Source: Oegoconia quadripuncta (lineage: Eukaryota; Arthropoda; Insecta; Lepidoptera; Autostichidae). From it: a stretch of 64,000 nucleotides of DNA. The position numbers and the translations under genes are program-made. The stretch is from positions 10,406,124-10,470,123 of the forward strand of contig OX438741.1 in NCBI GenBank assembly GCA_949316235.1, read 5' to 3'. The stretch's first letter is position 1. Each line of letters opens with the position of its first letter. Below, piece after piece: positions 11,131-31,794 of this stretch. The notes beneath the pieces are model-generated. The model made no database searches. It saw nothing but the letters and a program-made list of their open reading frames with translations, and was not told the DNA's origin.

Positions 11131-11816
11131 CAGGGGGTCTACTCTAACGAAAATAGCTTCGGACGGCCGTAATTTCGGACCTTTTCTTTTGCTAAGATTC
11201 CTTTATTTGTATAACTACAGACGTTTCTAGCGTCCCGTACTAACTTGTGATGTCCAACTATATAGACTAACAAATGAGAATAACAAAATTAACCCGACAA
11301 ACTTTGGCAATTGCACGTACATGACAATAAATTAATAATAATTCATTAAAAAAACTAGTTTTAAAAATGTTGTTTCCAAGTAAAAACATTAAATGTTAAT
11401 GCAAATGTAAATACAAATTAACAGATTTACTTCATTTCGATTGTACAACGTTCAATTGATATGGAAGACGCCAAAGGAGGTGGCGGGGCACAGGGCGCAA
11501 CCAATCACAGCAAGTGGTCTCCAGAGGCGTCTTCAAAGATACCGCGCCACGTGTTTGTGTGTTGTAGCAAAGTACTTAGAGCGTGCGGCAATTAATGCCC
11601 AACTCACAAAATTTACATTTCTAAATTCAATTTTTTGAATAAAATCTATTAACTTTAATGTTTTATTTTTTTCGTAATAGGTACATCCTATACATACACT
11701 CTGCAACGTTTGTCGGGTTTATGACGATTGGTTTATAATTGACACAGCAAACTGCAAAAGAAAAAGTCCGAAGTTACAGCCGTCCGAAGCGATTTTCGTT
11801 AAGAGTAGAACCCTTA
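11131..11816. mobile_element. Non-autonomous DNA transposon with about 48-bp inverted ends
   Basis: The left end 11131-11178 (GGGTCTACTCT, AACGAAAATAGC, TTCGGACGGCCGTAA) is mirrored by the right end 11768-11816 (CTTCGGACGGCTGTAAC in reverse complement) at roughly 87 percent identity by eye. The 690-base element holds no convincing transposase. An 89-codon frame overlapping the right end is probably chance. No target-site duplication could be fixed. Confidence 0.65.
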
Positions 11817-12179
11817 GGCACGAACTCGTTGTTGTTAACGACTATGTGGTACAATCGATTACTTCTATGTTGGGTTCCAATTTCATTGTGCTCATTGTCT
11901 ATTTTTGCACTATACATATGGGGTCAAATAATGAATTCTTATTCTTTCGACCCGTCTGAATGGCTAATACAACGATCTGCCTACGACATAGTTTTTGTGA
12001 GTCCATAAATAACACGTACGTAATAAACTAATATCGTAAAATTAATATAAACGAAATTATCAAAAATACTTTGATTAATCTAATTAAATATTTATTAAAC
12101 ATGTTGGATCTGCACTGCAGTGCATTGTAATAAATAATTTGTTTTGTTTGTCTCATCACCAAATAAAGATTATATATTG

Positions 12180-12360
12180 GTCGACCTATTTGGTGGTTAG
12201 AGACTTTGACAGCAATGTCTAGGTCCGCGGGTTCGAACCCCGCTAGAGGCATATGTATGACGAATATGAACATGCCAGTATATGTATATATTTACAAAAA
12301 AAAATGCATTTGTTTATCAACCATTGGTATCCATAATACAAGCCTAGTGTGGAACTAAAC
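12180..12360 (+). mobile_element. SINE B copy
   Basis: The tRNA-like head carries TGGTGGTTAGAGAC (A-box region) and GGTTCGAACCCCGCT (B box). The body follows with CCATTGGTATCCATAATACA and GTGTGGAACTA. It sits 280 bases downstream of the GMPPA stop codon, antisense to that gene. Confidence 0.75.
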
Positions 12361-12640
12361 TCAGTATATCTATTTACTGTCCCTCATTTACCCTCAACGG
12401 CAGACGCAGTCGGCAGACGTGCAATGCCGTCAGCGGTGACTGCAAAGGCCGACTGCAATTGCTAAGGTCCTTGCAGTCTGTAAGCTCAAATTATTTAGCT
12501 ATAAGGAGACCATAACGTAGAAGCAGCGGTCTTTGCAAATCCATGACTCTAGACAGATAAAATTTTCTCAATTAAACCATTTCACTTTTCCCTACAAAAT
12601 GCGATCTAAACGTACAGTTACAACCGACATATATCCAACA

Positions 12641-23031
<10,391 letters not shown>

Positions 23032-23637
23032 TTCTAAAGTACACTTTTTTACACTTTATTGGAACTAAAATAAATTAATTAGATCTACTTTTCTACTAAT
23101 AACGTGAAAGGTTTTTATTCTAATAGCTAACACCCAACAACACAGCAACAACAAACAAGTTGTATGTCAATTTGTCAATGTCATTGTCAACAAAAAACGT
23201 CAAACTTTGTGAAAGGGTTGCCAGATCCGGACTTTTTAAAATCGCCTTTGTTTTGCCAAAGACGCCTAATAAAATACAGGTGTCCACTTGGAAAGTTAAC
23301 ATTTCAAAGGTTTCTTATTTATATAACATTGTAATATTTCAAAGCGCTCAGTCGATGAGACTGGTGACCCGAGAGCTGGCTGTTTCCTTGCTCAAAGCAT
23401 TTGCATTCAGCAAGGAAAGCGTTTTGGGTACTTTGCAATGCGGTCCTAATGTTTACATTTGTTCTATTTTATATTTAAATTCCCTATCAATATTTTGTTA
23501 CCGTTTATAACTGAAACGGTTGACTTGTGTCGCCGATTTCTTATAATCGCCAATTAACTTTTGGAGATATCCTAAAAGGCGATACATCGCCCTATCTGGC
23601 AACTCTATGTCACTGGCAGTCGATGAGCTATCATCTG

Positions 23638-24041
23638 GCTTTTTGGCGGGAACTCGGCGAGTGAAGTAGCATTTTTCTTTATAAGTCTTAAAATTTGTGC
23701 ATTCTAACTTTTGAAGCTTAATAATGGCAGAATATTGTGCAGCAAACGATAGTGTTGGTGTACAGGTGAAGGGAAGTGTAAATTAAAGTGCGTAACGGAG
23801 CTTTCGGGTTCCCACAAGAAGCCGCCAAAATCTTTTGTAAAGCATTCTGCCACTTTACTGAAGAATGACTTGACCGTGACTGTGACTAGACTCTGTATAC
23901 GACGAATTACTTGTTTTGATTGAGACTGACCTATAAACTGAAGAAATAAGATAAATAAAAATTTTCACTCGAAACTGGCAGTAATGTCCCTCGACAATGA
24001 GGTTGACTGGTTGCCATCTTCAAAAATAAGAAGAAGAAGAA
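23638..24041 (+). mobile_element. Retroposon R, copy 1, with (AAG)n tail and 13-bp duplication
   Basis: It is flanked by the direct repeat GAGCTATCATCTG at 23625-23637 and 24042-24054. The 404-base element begins GCTTTTTGGCGGGAACTCGG and ends in AATAAGAAGAAGAAGAA. It differs at about two positions from the copy at 58011-58412. A 20-codon frame from ATGGCAGAATATTGTGC and a later frame (FGFPQEAAKIFCKAF) are stopped in both copies, so it is non-autonomous or untranslated. There is no tRNA-like head. The 5' end holds TTTGGCGGGAA, an E2F-type consensus. It lies about 600 bases upstream of the GMPPA start. Confidence 0.85.
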
Positions 24042-24479
24042 GAGCTATCATCTGTGATCATCTGTCCGTAATTAAAATTTTATTTTGGTAAGGCTAAGGA
24101 AACTACAACTTTCACGGGTTGATCTACTGTATTATTATTTCTTTGCAAGATGATTTCTTTGTAAAATTATCGATAGCTAATTTTATCGTAGTTCTCAAAG
24201 TAATTGCCATATTTTTATAATTGCTTAACATTTTGGGGCGTATTTCTAAACTATGCGTAGGAAATTCATTTCAGACTAGTAATCACTTAAGTTATAATTT
24301 CTAATCACGCCCGTAGCACTTGATATAGTACTAACGTACCCGTACCTAGGCTTTGGAAATGTATTTTTTTATGGGGCACTCATGTACATGGATACCGTTA
24401 ATGTTTGAGCGAGCGCCGAATTTGCATTTATGCAGCCGATTGTGCATAATTGGACACGTGGGGGTCATGATCTTCCCTC

Positions 24480-24800
24480 AATTCGTAATACTCTATAAAA
24501 TACTATGTGCTGTGTGGTTTCGGCACTCAAATAGAATAGAACCAACCCGTCTCTTCCCGTGGGTATCGTAAAAGGCGACTATGGGTCTTTCCACCAAAAA
24601 ACATCTATAGATTTGCACGTTTCAACGGCAATGGGCTCACCCCCTGTCACGTATGCATTTCTGTATATTTCATAAGGTGAACCGTGGATGTTGTTTCAAT
24701 CATTAAACTTTTAATGTTTGAAATACGGAAATACTACTGTTTGGGAAATTTCTGATCACCCCGTTTGGGATAAAGGTCGTGACATTATGTATGTATGCTT
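24480..24800 (-). repeat. Dispersed repeat family G, reversed copy
   Basis: GTGCTGTGTGGTTTCGGCAC, AACCAACCCGTCTCTTCCCG, GATTTGCACGTTTCAACGGC, AGGTGAACCGTGGATG, and TTTGGGATAAAGGTCGTGAC mirror 29945-30400. Confidence 0.65.
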
Positions 24801-25585
24801 AAAATACTATTTATCATCTCAAATTTATTATTGAAATTGGAGCATGTTCAATATGGACCTAGGCCATGTGACCATGACCCGTAGGCTGGCACCACCGTTG
24901 AAACTTTTCTTCCTTTTATCGAACTTCTACTGGAAAAGAACTCTTGGGCCTGTTGACGTGCCATCAAGTATCATCAGCAGCACTGAAATAGACATATGAA
25001 AATACCAATTACCGTACTTTGTTTATCTTAATAAATATAGTTTTTAAGTCTGGCAACTGATTAATTCGACCGCCAAAGATGGTCACTTTGTATGATCCAA
25101 GATGAAAATTTCAGGAGAAACTAACTCGAAACCAAGTTAATACAGGCATGTAGATACTAACATAATTTGTGTGAAACAATTGAGAACAGAGATCAAAGCA
25201 GTCTCTGATAACGATACAATTATTGTTTCCTTTGTTAGCGCCACAATAAGGGGCTTTCAATTCCACAAAGCGTGGGGTGGCTCACTATTGAGTTTTGTTT
25301 AATTTGGATGTCGCCCATTTCTGTCGGAGGAATGAATCGTGGCGTTTTTCAAAGAGAGGTGTTGGTTTGAAGGGTATGTCTGCTTGTGTCTGTCTGTGGC
25401 AATATAGCGCCAAAACTGGGTAAACCGATATGAAAGCATGGTTTTTGTCTTGAATCTTCGGACCTATCACCCTGGCTTAAAGTTAGTAATGTTGAATGGA
25501 AATTGCTTTTAACACATTGTCTTAATGTATTTATTTAAAAACAGTAATAAATAAAGAGATGGAATTAAAATATAAACTAGAACAA
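24800..25585. other. No gene recognised
   Basis: Mixed sequence between repeat G and the LINE fragment at 25590. A 61-codon minus-strand frame at 25285-25470 has no recognisable domain. Confidence 0.3.
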
Positions 25586-25589
25586 ATGT

Positions 25590-25816
25590 AAAAAATTGGG
25601 GCCGCGAGGCAAGGTACGCAAAACGCTGGCAGCGTTTCTTCGTTGTATGCAGATACTTAAGCGTTGGGCGAGGAAACAACCAGCTCTCGGGTCACCAGTG
25701 ACATCGACTAAGCGCTTTGATATATTAAAGAAAAAATTAAGGGCGCCCGGCCCGCAAGGACCTAAAGTTTCGACTCCGAAAGCAGGAAACACATTAACAC
25801 ATTTGGTCGGATGCAA
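25590..25816 (-). pseudogene. LINE open reading frame fragment (FGVETLGPCGPGA family)
   Basis: The minus-strand frame reads FGVETLGPCGPGALNF, ISKRLVDVTGDPRAGCFLAQ and RLSICIQRRNAASVL before a stop. It is the same family as 16680-16893 and overlaps the region preserved at 35163-35275. It is the C-terminal part only, with no reverse transcriptase core. Confidence 0.65.
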
Positions 25817-25844
25817 TATCGTTTGATTTGTCGGGGGTTTTCAT

Positions 25845-26323
25845 ACATACATATCCTTGAGTATGGTTCTGAGGTATGGAATCCCTGTTATGACATCTAT
25901 ACAAATAGGATAGAATCAGTACAAAGGAAATTTTTAAAATATTTGCAATTCAAGTGCAGGGATACAATCTCGGGGTATATAAATAGATGTAAAAAATATC
26001 ACTTGCTTCCATTGAGCAACCGTAGGAAAGCAGCAGATGTTGCATTACTTCTAAAGATTGCTACTGGTTGTATCGATTCGCCAGAATTATTAAGCTTAAT
26101 TAAGCTACGCGTGCCAACCAGGCCATTGAGAAATAATCCCCCACTCTGCACCCCCGCATACCACACAAACTACCGCAAAAATTCTTTCTTCTGCAGAGCA
26201 GCTGCTGCCTTCAATTATCTAACTTCTGAGGTACCTACTATAGATCTTTTTAACTCAAAACCAATAAAAGTAAAACAAACTTACGCAAAAACTTTTTTCT
26301 TAGGTTCACAAGCTTCCAAATGA
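25845..26323 (+). pseudogene. Jockey/CR1-type reverse transcriptase C-terminal fragment
   Basis: From about 25856 the frame reads ILEYGSEVWNPCYDIYTNRI, ESVQRKFLKYLQFK and later NRRKAADVALLLKIATG. This is the thumb and C-terminal tail of a LINE reverse transcriptase without RNase H. The upstream part is lost (5' truncation). The frame stops at 26323 after FLGSQASK. Its 3' untranslated region seems to resume at 29760-29940, on the far side of the opposite-strand element, which suggests that element inserted into it. Confidence 0.65.
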
Positions 26324-26483
26324 ATATTACTTAATTTAGATATTGGTTATTCAGTTACAATAGCTTAAATATTTGTTCTTTTCTGTTAGCCTTGTATTGT
26401 ATTGTATGTGTATGTGGCTGTTGCAGGTCAACGGAGACCTGTATCACTGCGACCGTTGCCGATCTATTGTGATCGCCACTAAC

Positions 26484-29400
26484 CTACAGTTCGTTGCTCA
26501 GGTTTGCCTCTTTGAGGAATTGGATAATTTTCCTGGCACCGATGGTTTTTATCTCATCCGGGTGTAATAAGTGGCTGCCCAGGTGGATGTTGCGTTTACG
26601 CATTAGCGGGCCACATTCACACAGCAGATGTGCAGGTGTTTCCTCTGCGAGGAGGCAAAATCTGCACATTCCTGTTTCTCGGAGCCCTATGTTGAGCATG
26701 TGTTTGCTCAGACGGCAGTGTCCCGTTAGTGCCCTTGTGAGAATGCGTAAATTGTTCCTACTGAGTGCCAGCGCTTCGCCGGCCGCCTTCTTGTTGAAGG
26801 CTTTGATTAGTGATTTGGAGTGTGTTAAACCTGGCGTGTTCGTCCAGAGTTTAAGAGCTGCTTGGGTGCACCGGTTCCTTAGGGTAAGGCGAATTAGGCT
26901 TTTTGAGATACCGCAGAAAGGCTCAGGGCCGTACTGGGATCCGCTAGCCCCCAATTTCGCTAGTTCGTCGGCTTTTTCGTTGCCTTCGATGCCTGCGTGC
27001 CCCGGGACCCAACGAATAAAGACCCTGTTTGTTTTGCACAGGGTATTTAAAGTAAGCCTGCAGTTTTCAACCAGCCTTGAGACAATTTTGTCTGAGTCTA
27101 GGGCCAAAAGAGCCGCCTGGCTATCTGAGTGGATGTAGATGGTATGGTTGACGTAGCGTTTGTGTAGAATGATTTCCGCACACTCTAATATGGCGTATAC
27201 CTCTGCTTGGAATATGGAGGCATGTTTCCCAAGATTGGTACTGGTTTTGAATCTAGGCTGCTCTCCATATACCCCACAGCCAACGTCACAACCTGACTTA
27301 GAGCCATCGGTGTACCATTTTAGGCTCCCGGGTTTCCAAGTAATTCGTTCAGTTAACCAATCCTCTCTATGAGGAATTTCTACTGTGAATAGCCTGCAGA
27401 AATCGTACTTAGGAATCATGGCGTCGGTCACCATGCCTAGAATTCGGTCCTCCAGTACCGAGCTTTGGAGAGTTCTCAGTGACTGGGAGAGCCAGTTCTT
27501 CCTCGAATGGTTCAATACTCTTAGCATGCTAGCACCGACTTCGCTCTTGATGAAGAGGTGTAAGGGTGGAAGGTCGAGCAAAGCGTTTAGAGCTGCTCCC
27601 GGTGAGGTCGACATGGCTCCCGTGGCTATTAAACAAGCAGTTCTTTGTAGACTGTTAAGTTTGGAGATTGCAGTCGTCTGGGTGGTCTTGCTGTGCCAGA
27701 CGACTGAGGCATACGTTATCATTGGCCTCACAATGGCTGTGTAGAGCCATAGGACGATTTTGGGATTGAGACCCCATTTTAGTCCTGCCAGACGACTGCA
27801 TGTGCATAGGGCTGTTTTAGCCTTTCGCAAGACTCCGTTCAGGTGGCTGTTCCAGGTCAGTTTCTGGTCAAAAATTATGCCCAGATACTTGACCTCAGCG
27901 GAGAATGGAATGGTTGTGCCGTCCAGGCGGGAGGGAGCCAATCGGTCTAGCTTCCGCTTCCTGGTAAAGGGCACGATAACAGTTTTATCGGCGTTTATAG
28001 ATAGGCTGTTCTCCCTGCACCATCGACTGATCGTGTCGAGTGCTTTTTGCATAAGGTACGAGATAGTACTTTGGCAGTTGCCTCGTATAGTGATCACCAG
28101 GTCGTCCGCGAAGCCTTCGGCGTCTATGCGAAGTTCCGCCAGCTTATGCAACAGCTCATCTACGGCGAGGGTCCATAGGAGGGGTGATAGGACACCACCT
28201 TGGGGACAACCTCTGGTGTTTGCGACTTCAAGCTGGGCTCCATGTAGCTCCAGCTTGACAGTCCTGGTTGAGAGCATCGTTTCGACCCATCTACTAGTGG
28301 TGGGGTCCACTGACTTGTGAGCGAGGCCCTTCATCAGTGTCCGGATGGGCGTGTTGTCGAAGGCTCCCTCAATATCTAGAAAAGCGCATAGTGCGATTTC
28401 TTTATCGTCCAATGCCTTTTCTACCCTGTCAGTCAAGTTTAGAAGGGCGGTTTCCGTAGATTTACCTCTACAGTAGGCATGTTGGTTGTTGTGTATGGGT
28501 CGTTCAATCAGTACCCCATCTCTGATATACCTGTCCAGCACTTTCTCCAGAGTCTTTAGGAGGAAGGAGGTAAGACTTATCGGTCTGAAGGACTTGGGTG
28601 CTGCGTAGTCCTTCTTACCAGCCTTAGGTATGAAGATGACCTTGGCAGAGGTCCACTGTTCTGGTAAGTATCCAAAGGCGTAACTCGCTCTGAAGATTTT
28701 CACCAGATAGGGCAGTAAGATATCCGCACCTTTTTGTAGCAGGACCGGCAGGATTCCGTCGACCCCGGCGGATTTGTACGGTTTGAAAGAGTTGATAGCC
28801 CACCTCACTTGTCCTGGTCTGATCACCCTGGCGGCAGTGCTCCAGTCCTCGTTGCGAGGTCTATGTGGAATGCTCATCCGTTCGGGCTTGCTAGATTGCA
28901 GGCGTAGAGCCCCAGGAAAGTGTGTCGATACCAACAGTTCCAACGTTTCTCCTTCGTTGGTAGTGAAGGAGCCATCTGGTCTCTTTAATAGACCTACTGG
29001 TGTAGGCTGGGTTTTCGAAAGAATTTTGTGGATTCTGGCTCCTTGAGGCGTACTATTGACTTCCTCGCAGAATTTCCTCCATGATTCTCTCTTAGCCCGC
29101 CTAATCTCCTTGTTGTATTCCGTCAAGGCTTTCCTGTAGACCTCCCATTCGAGAGTCTTTTTAGCCTTGTTGAACAGTCTTCTGGTTTTCTCTCTTAGCT
29201 TTTTCAGCTTAGAGTTCCACCAGGGAACTTTACGCTTAGAGGTCCTTGTTTTTAGAGGGCAGCTTTCTTCAAAGGCAGATTTGATACCTTCTGAAGTTGT
29301 CGCCACTGCTAGTTCAAGGCTCTCAATGGATTTAATACTGTTTGGAAACGTTTCCAGGTTCCACCTTAGTTTGTCACAGTAGACATCCCAGGCGGTACAC

Positions 29401-29744
29401 CTAGGGTTTCTAAAACATACACTGTTGTAGGCCAAAGCGGCCTTTAGGTTGTAACAGATGTGTCTGTGGTCAGACATGGATGCTTCATTACTTACCCTCC
29501 AGTCTTGCATGTGCCTGGATAGGTTTGCAGAGGCGACGGTGATGTCGAGGACTTCTTGTCGGGCTTTTGTCACGAAGGTTGGAGTGCAGCCTCTGTTGAG
29601 AAGTTCTAGAGAGTTGGTTAGCAGAAAGTCGTTTAGCAACTCACCCCTATCGTTGACGTCCGTGCTCCCCCAGGTGGTGTGGTGAGCGTTTGCGTCGCAC
29701 CCCACCAGCAGCTCCGCGTTGTGTTCTGTTAGCCTTACCCACAT
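26484..29744 (-). CDS. LINE ORF2: endonuclease (partial), reverse transcriptase and RNase H, LOA/I-like
   Basis: This frame of 1086 codons is free of stops. Residues 1-110 keep the C-terminal half of an apurinic-type endonuclease (CDANAHHTTWGSTDVNDRG; SDHRHI). The reverse transcriptase follows: KSAGVDGILP, SFRPISLTSFLLKTLEKVLD, AFLDIEGAFDN, RGCPQGGVLSPLLWTLAVDE and the catalytic FADD. The RNase H domain shows YTDGSKSG, FQAEVYAILECAE, HSDSQAALLAL and GHAGIEGNEKADELA. A CRFCLLAEETPAHLLCEC finger ends the protein. RGCPQGGVLSPLLW plus RNase H points to the LOA/I group (moderately sure). The amino-terminal endonuclease half and ORF1 are absent, so the copy is 5' truncated, but its intact frame suggests recent arrival. 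The 3' end probably lies near the ATACAATACAATACA run (minus strand) at about 26390-26410. Confidence 0.9.
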   Translation of the reverse strand: MWVRLTEHNAELLVGCDANAHHTTWGSTDVNDRGELLNDFLLTNSLELLNRGCTPTFVTKARQEVLDITVASANLSRHMQDWRVSNEASMSDHRHICYNLKAALAYNSVCFRNPRCTAWDVYCDKLRWNLETFPNSIKSIESLELAVATTSEGIKSAFEESCPLKTRTSKRKVPWWNSKLKKLREKTRRLFNKAKKTLEWEVYRKALTEYNKEIRRAKRESWRKFCEEVNSTPQGARIHKILSKTQPTPVGLLKRPDGSFTTNEGETLELLVSTHFPGALRLQSSKPERMSIPHRPRNEDWSTAARVIRPGQVRWAINSFKPYKSAGVDGILPVLLQKGADILLPYLVKIFRASYAFGYLPEQWTSAKVIFIPKAGKKDYAAPKSFRPISLTSFLLKTLEKVLDRYIRDGVLIERPIHNNQHAYCRGKSTETALLNLTDRVEKALDDKEIALCAFLDIEGAFDNTPIRTLMKGLAHKSVDPTTSRWVETMLSTRTVKLELHGAQLEVANTRGCPQGGVLSPLLWTLAVDELLHKLAELRIDAEGFADDLVITIRGNCQSTISYLMQKALDTISRWCRENSLSINADKTVIVPFTRKRKLDRLAPSRLDGTTIPFSAEVKYLGIIFDQKLTWNSHLNGVLRKAKTALCTCSRLAGLKWGLNPKIVLWLYTAIVRPMITYASVVWHSKTTQTTAISKLNSLQRTACLIATGAMSTSPGAALNALLDLPPLHLFIKSEVGASMLRVLNHSRKNWLSQSLRTLQSSVLEDRILGMVTDAMIPKYDFCRLFTVEIPHREDWLTERITWKPGSLKWYTDGSKSGCDVGCGVYGEQPRFKTSTNLGKHASIFQAEVYAILECAEIILHKRYVNHTIYIHSDSQAALLALDSDKIVSRLVENCRLTLNTLCKTNRVFIRWVPGHAGIEGNEKADELAKLGASGSQYGPEPFCGISKSLIRLTLRNRCTQAALKLWTNTPGLTHSKSLIKAFNKKAAGEALALSRNNLRILTRALTGHCRLSKHMLNIGLRETGMCRFCLLAEETPAHLLCECGPLMRKRNIHLGSHLLHPDEIKTIGARKIIQFLKEANLSNEL

Positions 29745-29759
29745 TACTACATTTGATTA

Positions 29760-29940
29760 AGTTACACATGTGCAATTACGAGTTCTTTCTTTCTTAATTT
29801 GTGTTCCTTTCATTTAGAATTCTATATGTGAAAACTTGTTAATGGCTTTCTGTAATTAATTTTCCTATGTATCTAGTTATAACAAGCTGTAAGTTTTCCA
29901 AACGATTAAAATAAAATAAATAAATAAAATATCTACATAA
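29760..29940 (+). repeat. LINE 3' untranslated end with A/T-rich tail
   Basis: ACTTGTTAATGGCTTTCTG, AGTTATAACAAGCTGTAAG and a tail AATAAAATAAATAAATAAAA. A similar end with AAATAAAATAAATAAAATAA occurs at 35030-35162. It may be the displaced 3' end of the plus-strand fragment at 25845-26323. Confidence 0.45.
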
Positions 29941-29944
29941 TGTC

Positions 29945-30400
29945 ACGGCCTTTATCCCAAATGGGGTGGTCAGAGATATCCCATACAATAGTGTTTGGGT
30001 GTTCCAAACATTAGTTTAATGATTGAAACAACATCCACGGTTCACCTTATGAAATATACAGAAATGCACACGTGACAGGGGGTGAGCCCATAGCCGTTGA
30101 AACGTGCAAATCTATAGATGTTTTTGGTGGAAAGTTCCTTAGTCGCTTTTTACGATACCCACGGGAAGAGACGGGTCGGTTTTATTCTTTTTATTATTTT
30201 ATTATTAAATTCTTTATTGCACACAAAAATAAAATACAAAGAACATTTAACATAGATGATGAAGTGTACAAAGGCTGTCTTATCGCTGATAGCGATTTCT
30301 TCCAAACAACCTCAGTTAAGAAGCTTTTTAATAAGTAGTTGGATAGTGCAAAGTATTTGTTATTCTTTTTATGTGCTGAAACCACAGAGCACATTTGTAT
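29945..30400 (+). repeat. Dispersed repeat family G, copy with an insertion
   Basis: TGTCACGGCCTTTATCCCAA, TTGAAACAACATCCACGG, CACACGTGACAGGGGGTGAG, AGACGGGTCGG, then, after the insertion at 30195-30359, TGTGCTGAAACCACAGAGCA. The undisturbed copy at 1497-1725 shows that these two halves are normally adjacent. Confidence 0.65.
30195..30359 (-). mobile_element. 5'-truncated LINE 3' end inserted in repeat G, 13-bp duplication
   Basis: It is bounded by the direct repeat TTATTCTTTTTAT at 30182-30194 and 30360-30372. The insert is the reverse complement of a 3' end of the form GGAAGAAATCGCTATCAGCG, GCCTTTGTACAC, TGTGCAATAAAGAATTT. A related plus-strand end is found at 49250-49825. Confidence 0.8.
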
Positions 30401-30696
30401 TTTTCCGAACTGTAAACGTTTAATATGTTTCACACTGTACAAGGAAAAATATTCTCGATTTTCCTGTACTTATATAATATTTTTCCTTCTTTTCCTTGAC
30501 CTTGACTGCGAAAGTTAAGTGGCGAGCAGAGACTATAAATCTTCATTTTATTTATACTTTTGTGAAGTGACAAGCTCTGACTCTGCTAGGTACAGTCGTC
30601 AACACGACGACAGTAACCACTACCAGTGTAAACTGGCGGCCGTACTAGTAGTCCCCTCGAGTTTTGATTAATTTTGAATCATTTAATTTAAAAATA

Positions 30697-30890
30697 TGTA
30701 ATAATAATCAATAATAAAGAAATATCGTTGGACATGCACCACACAATGTCATCTAGTTCCGCTTTAAGCAAGTATAGGCTTGTGTTGTGGATACCAGATG
30801 GTTGATATACATTCATTTTTATAAAATACATTTTTTTTTGTAAATAAATACTTATTATATATGAAAACATTCATAACTCATAACATATCC
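30697..30890 (-). mobile_element. SINE B, copy without the tRNA head
   Basis: ATTAATAATCAATAATAAA-like tail, CACACAATGTCATCTAGTTC, GGATACCAGATGGTTGATAT, AACATTCATAACTCATAA. Truncated before the B box. Confidence 0.7.
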
Positions 30891-31084
30891 ATATATAAAT
30901 AATAAGACATTTATTCATCCCAAAATTAATTAACAAACTAAGTGTTTATTAGAACTAGGGCCAAGTTAAAATGAATAGGGGAGTCCCTATTCATTCAGCT
31001 TTGCTGAGTAGCAAAGATGCTGATTTTCAGTCCCCCCCAGCAGAGTAGTTACTGCCACTAAACAATGTATTTAAGGCAGTTATC

Positions 31085-31322
31085 TAACTAATATTATAAA
31101 TGCGAAAGTTTGTATGTTTGTTTGTTTATTTGTTTGTTGCTCAATCACGGCGAAACGGATGAACGGATTTGGATGAAATTTGGTATATAGGCAGAACATA
31201 CTTTGGATTAAAACATAGGATACTTTTTATCCCGAGAAAATGAATAGTTCCCACGGGGTAAACAAATTTCTGCGATAAAGTTGTTCAACGTAGGCGAAGC
31301 CGATGGCGAAAAGCTAGTAGGT
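31085..31322 (+). repeat. Dispersed repeat K, plus-strand copy
   Basis: ATTATAAATGCGAAAGTTTG, TTGTTGCTCAATCACGGCG, AAACGGATGAACGG, AACATAGGATACTTTTTATC, GGCGAAGCCGATGGCGAAAA. It mirrors 2270-2535. Confidence 0.65.
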
Positions 31323-31484
31323 ACATAATAATTATAGGTAAAATGTTATAATTTAATGTTAATAATTAAATTTAATGTAATTAAAGTAAAGATTATTCTA
31401 ATAGGATGATTTATACTATGGAACTGATGGTAGTAAGTTATCTAATCTGTTCAAATATTCGATCTTATGGCTTTCGCATATTTG

Positions 31485-31600
31485 TCTTTTAGGTTAAATG
31501 GCCCATCGGCTAAATGGCGTTTCGTTCATATGGCACTTCGATCATCTGGCGTCGCACAAATGGCTTTCGCTTATGTCTTTCGAGATCGGGTCCTAAACTA
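31485..31600 (+). repeat. Phased ATGGC/CTGGC short repeats
   Basis: TTAAATGGCCC, CTAAATGGCGT, CATATGGCACT, CATCTGGCGTC and CAAATGGCTTT follow each other at roughly 15-18 base spacing. The layout resembles the TTGGCAA-type array at 50865-51187. Class unknown. Confidence 0.5.
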
Positions 31601-31794
31601 AACATGAGACCACCTTAGAAGCATGTCCTATTAAGTAAAAAAGATTTTTCCAAATCGGTTTATAAATAAAATAAATTAAAAATAAAATAAAATTTGTTTA
31701 TTTCGGACCGGAGTCCATAGTGATGTTAGCACATAAATGACTTAAAACTATGTTAGTAATACCCACATAAATATCTAGTTCATATATCTACCAC

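Noticed and set aside
11739..12008. 89-codon plus frame with a hydrophobic stretch
   Set aside because: It starts in the right terminal repeat of a DNA transposon, and has no recognisable domain or splice context.
12190..12250. tRNA-like segments with good A and B boxes (this and about 20 other places)
   Set aside because: Each is the head of a dispersed SINE with the same downstream body, and no acceptor-stem pairing around a complete cloverleaf was evident. They are annotated as SINE A, B or J instead of tRNA genes.
23160..23510. 116-codon plus frame just upstream of GMPPA, as a divergent gene
   Set aside because: No recognisable domain. The surrounding sequence (GTTGCCAGAT blocks near 23216 and, reversed, near 23600) looks like a degraded repeat.
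26494..28320. Several plus-strand reading frames of 119-214 codons
   Set aside because: They lie antisense to the 1086-codon LINE frame and show no motif of their own.
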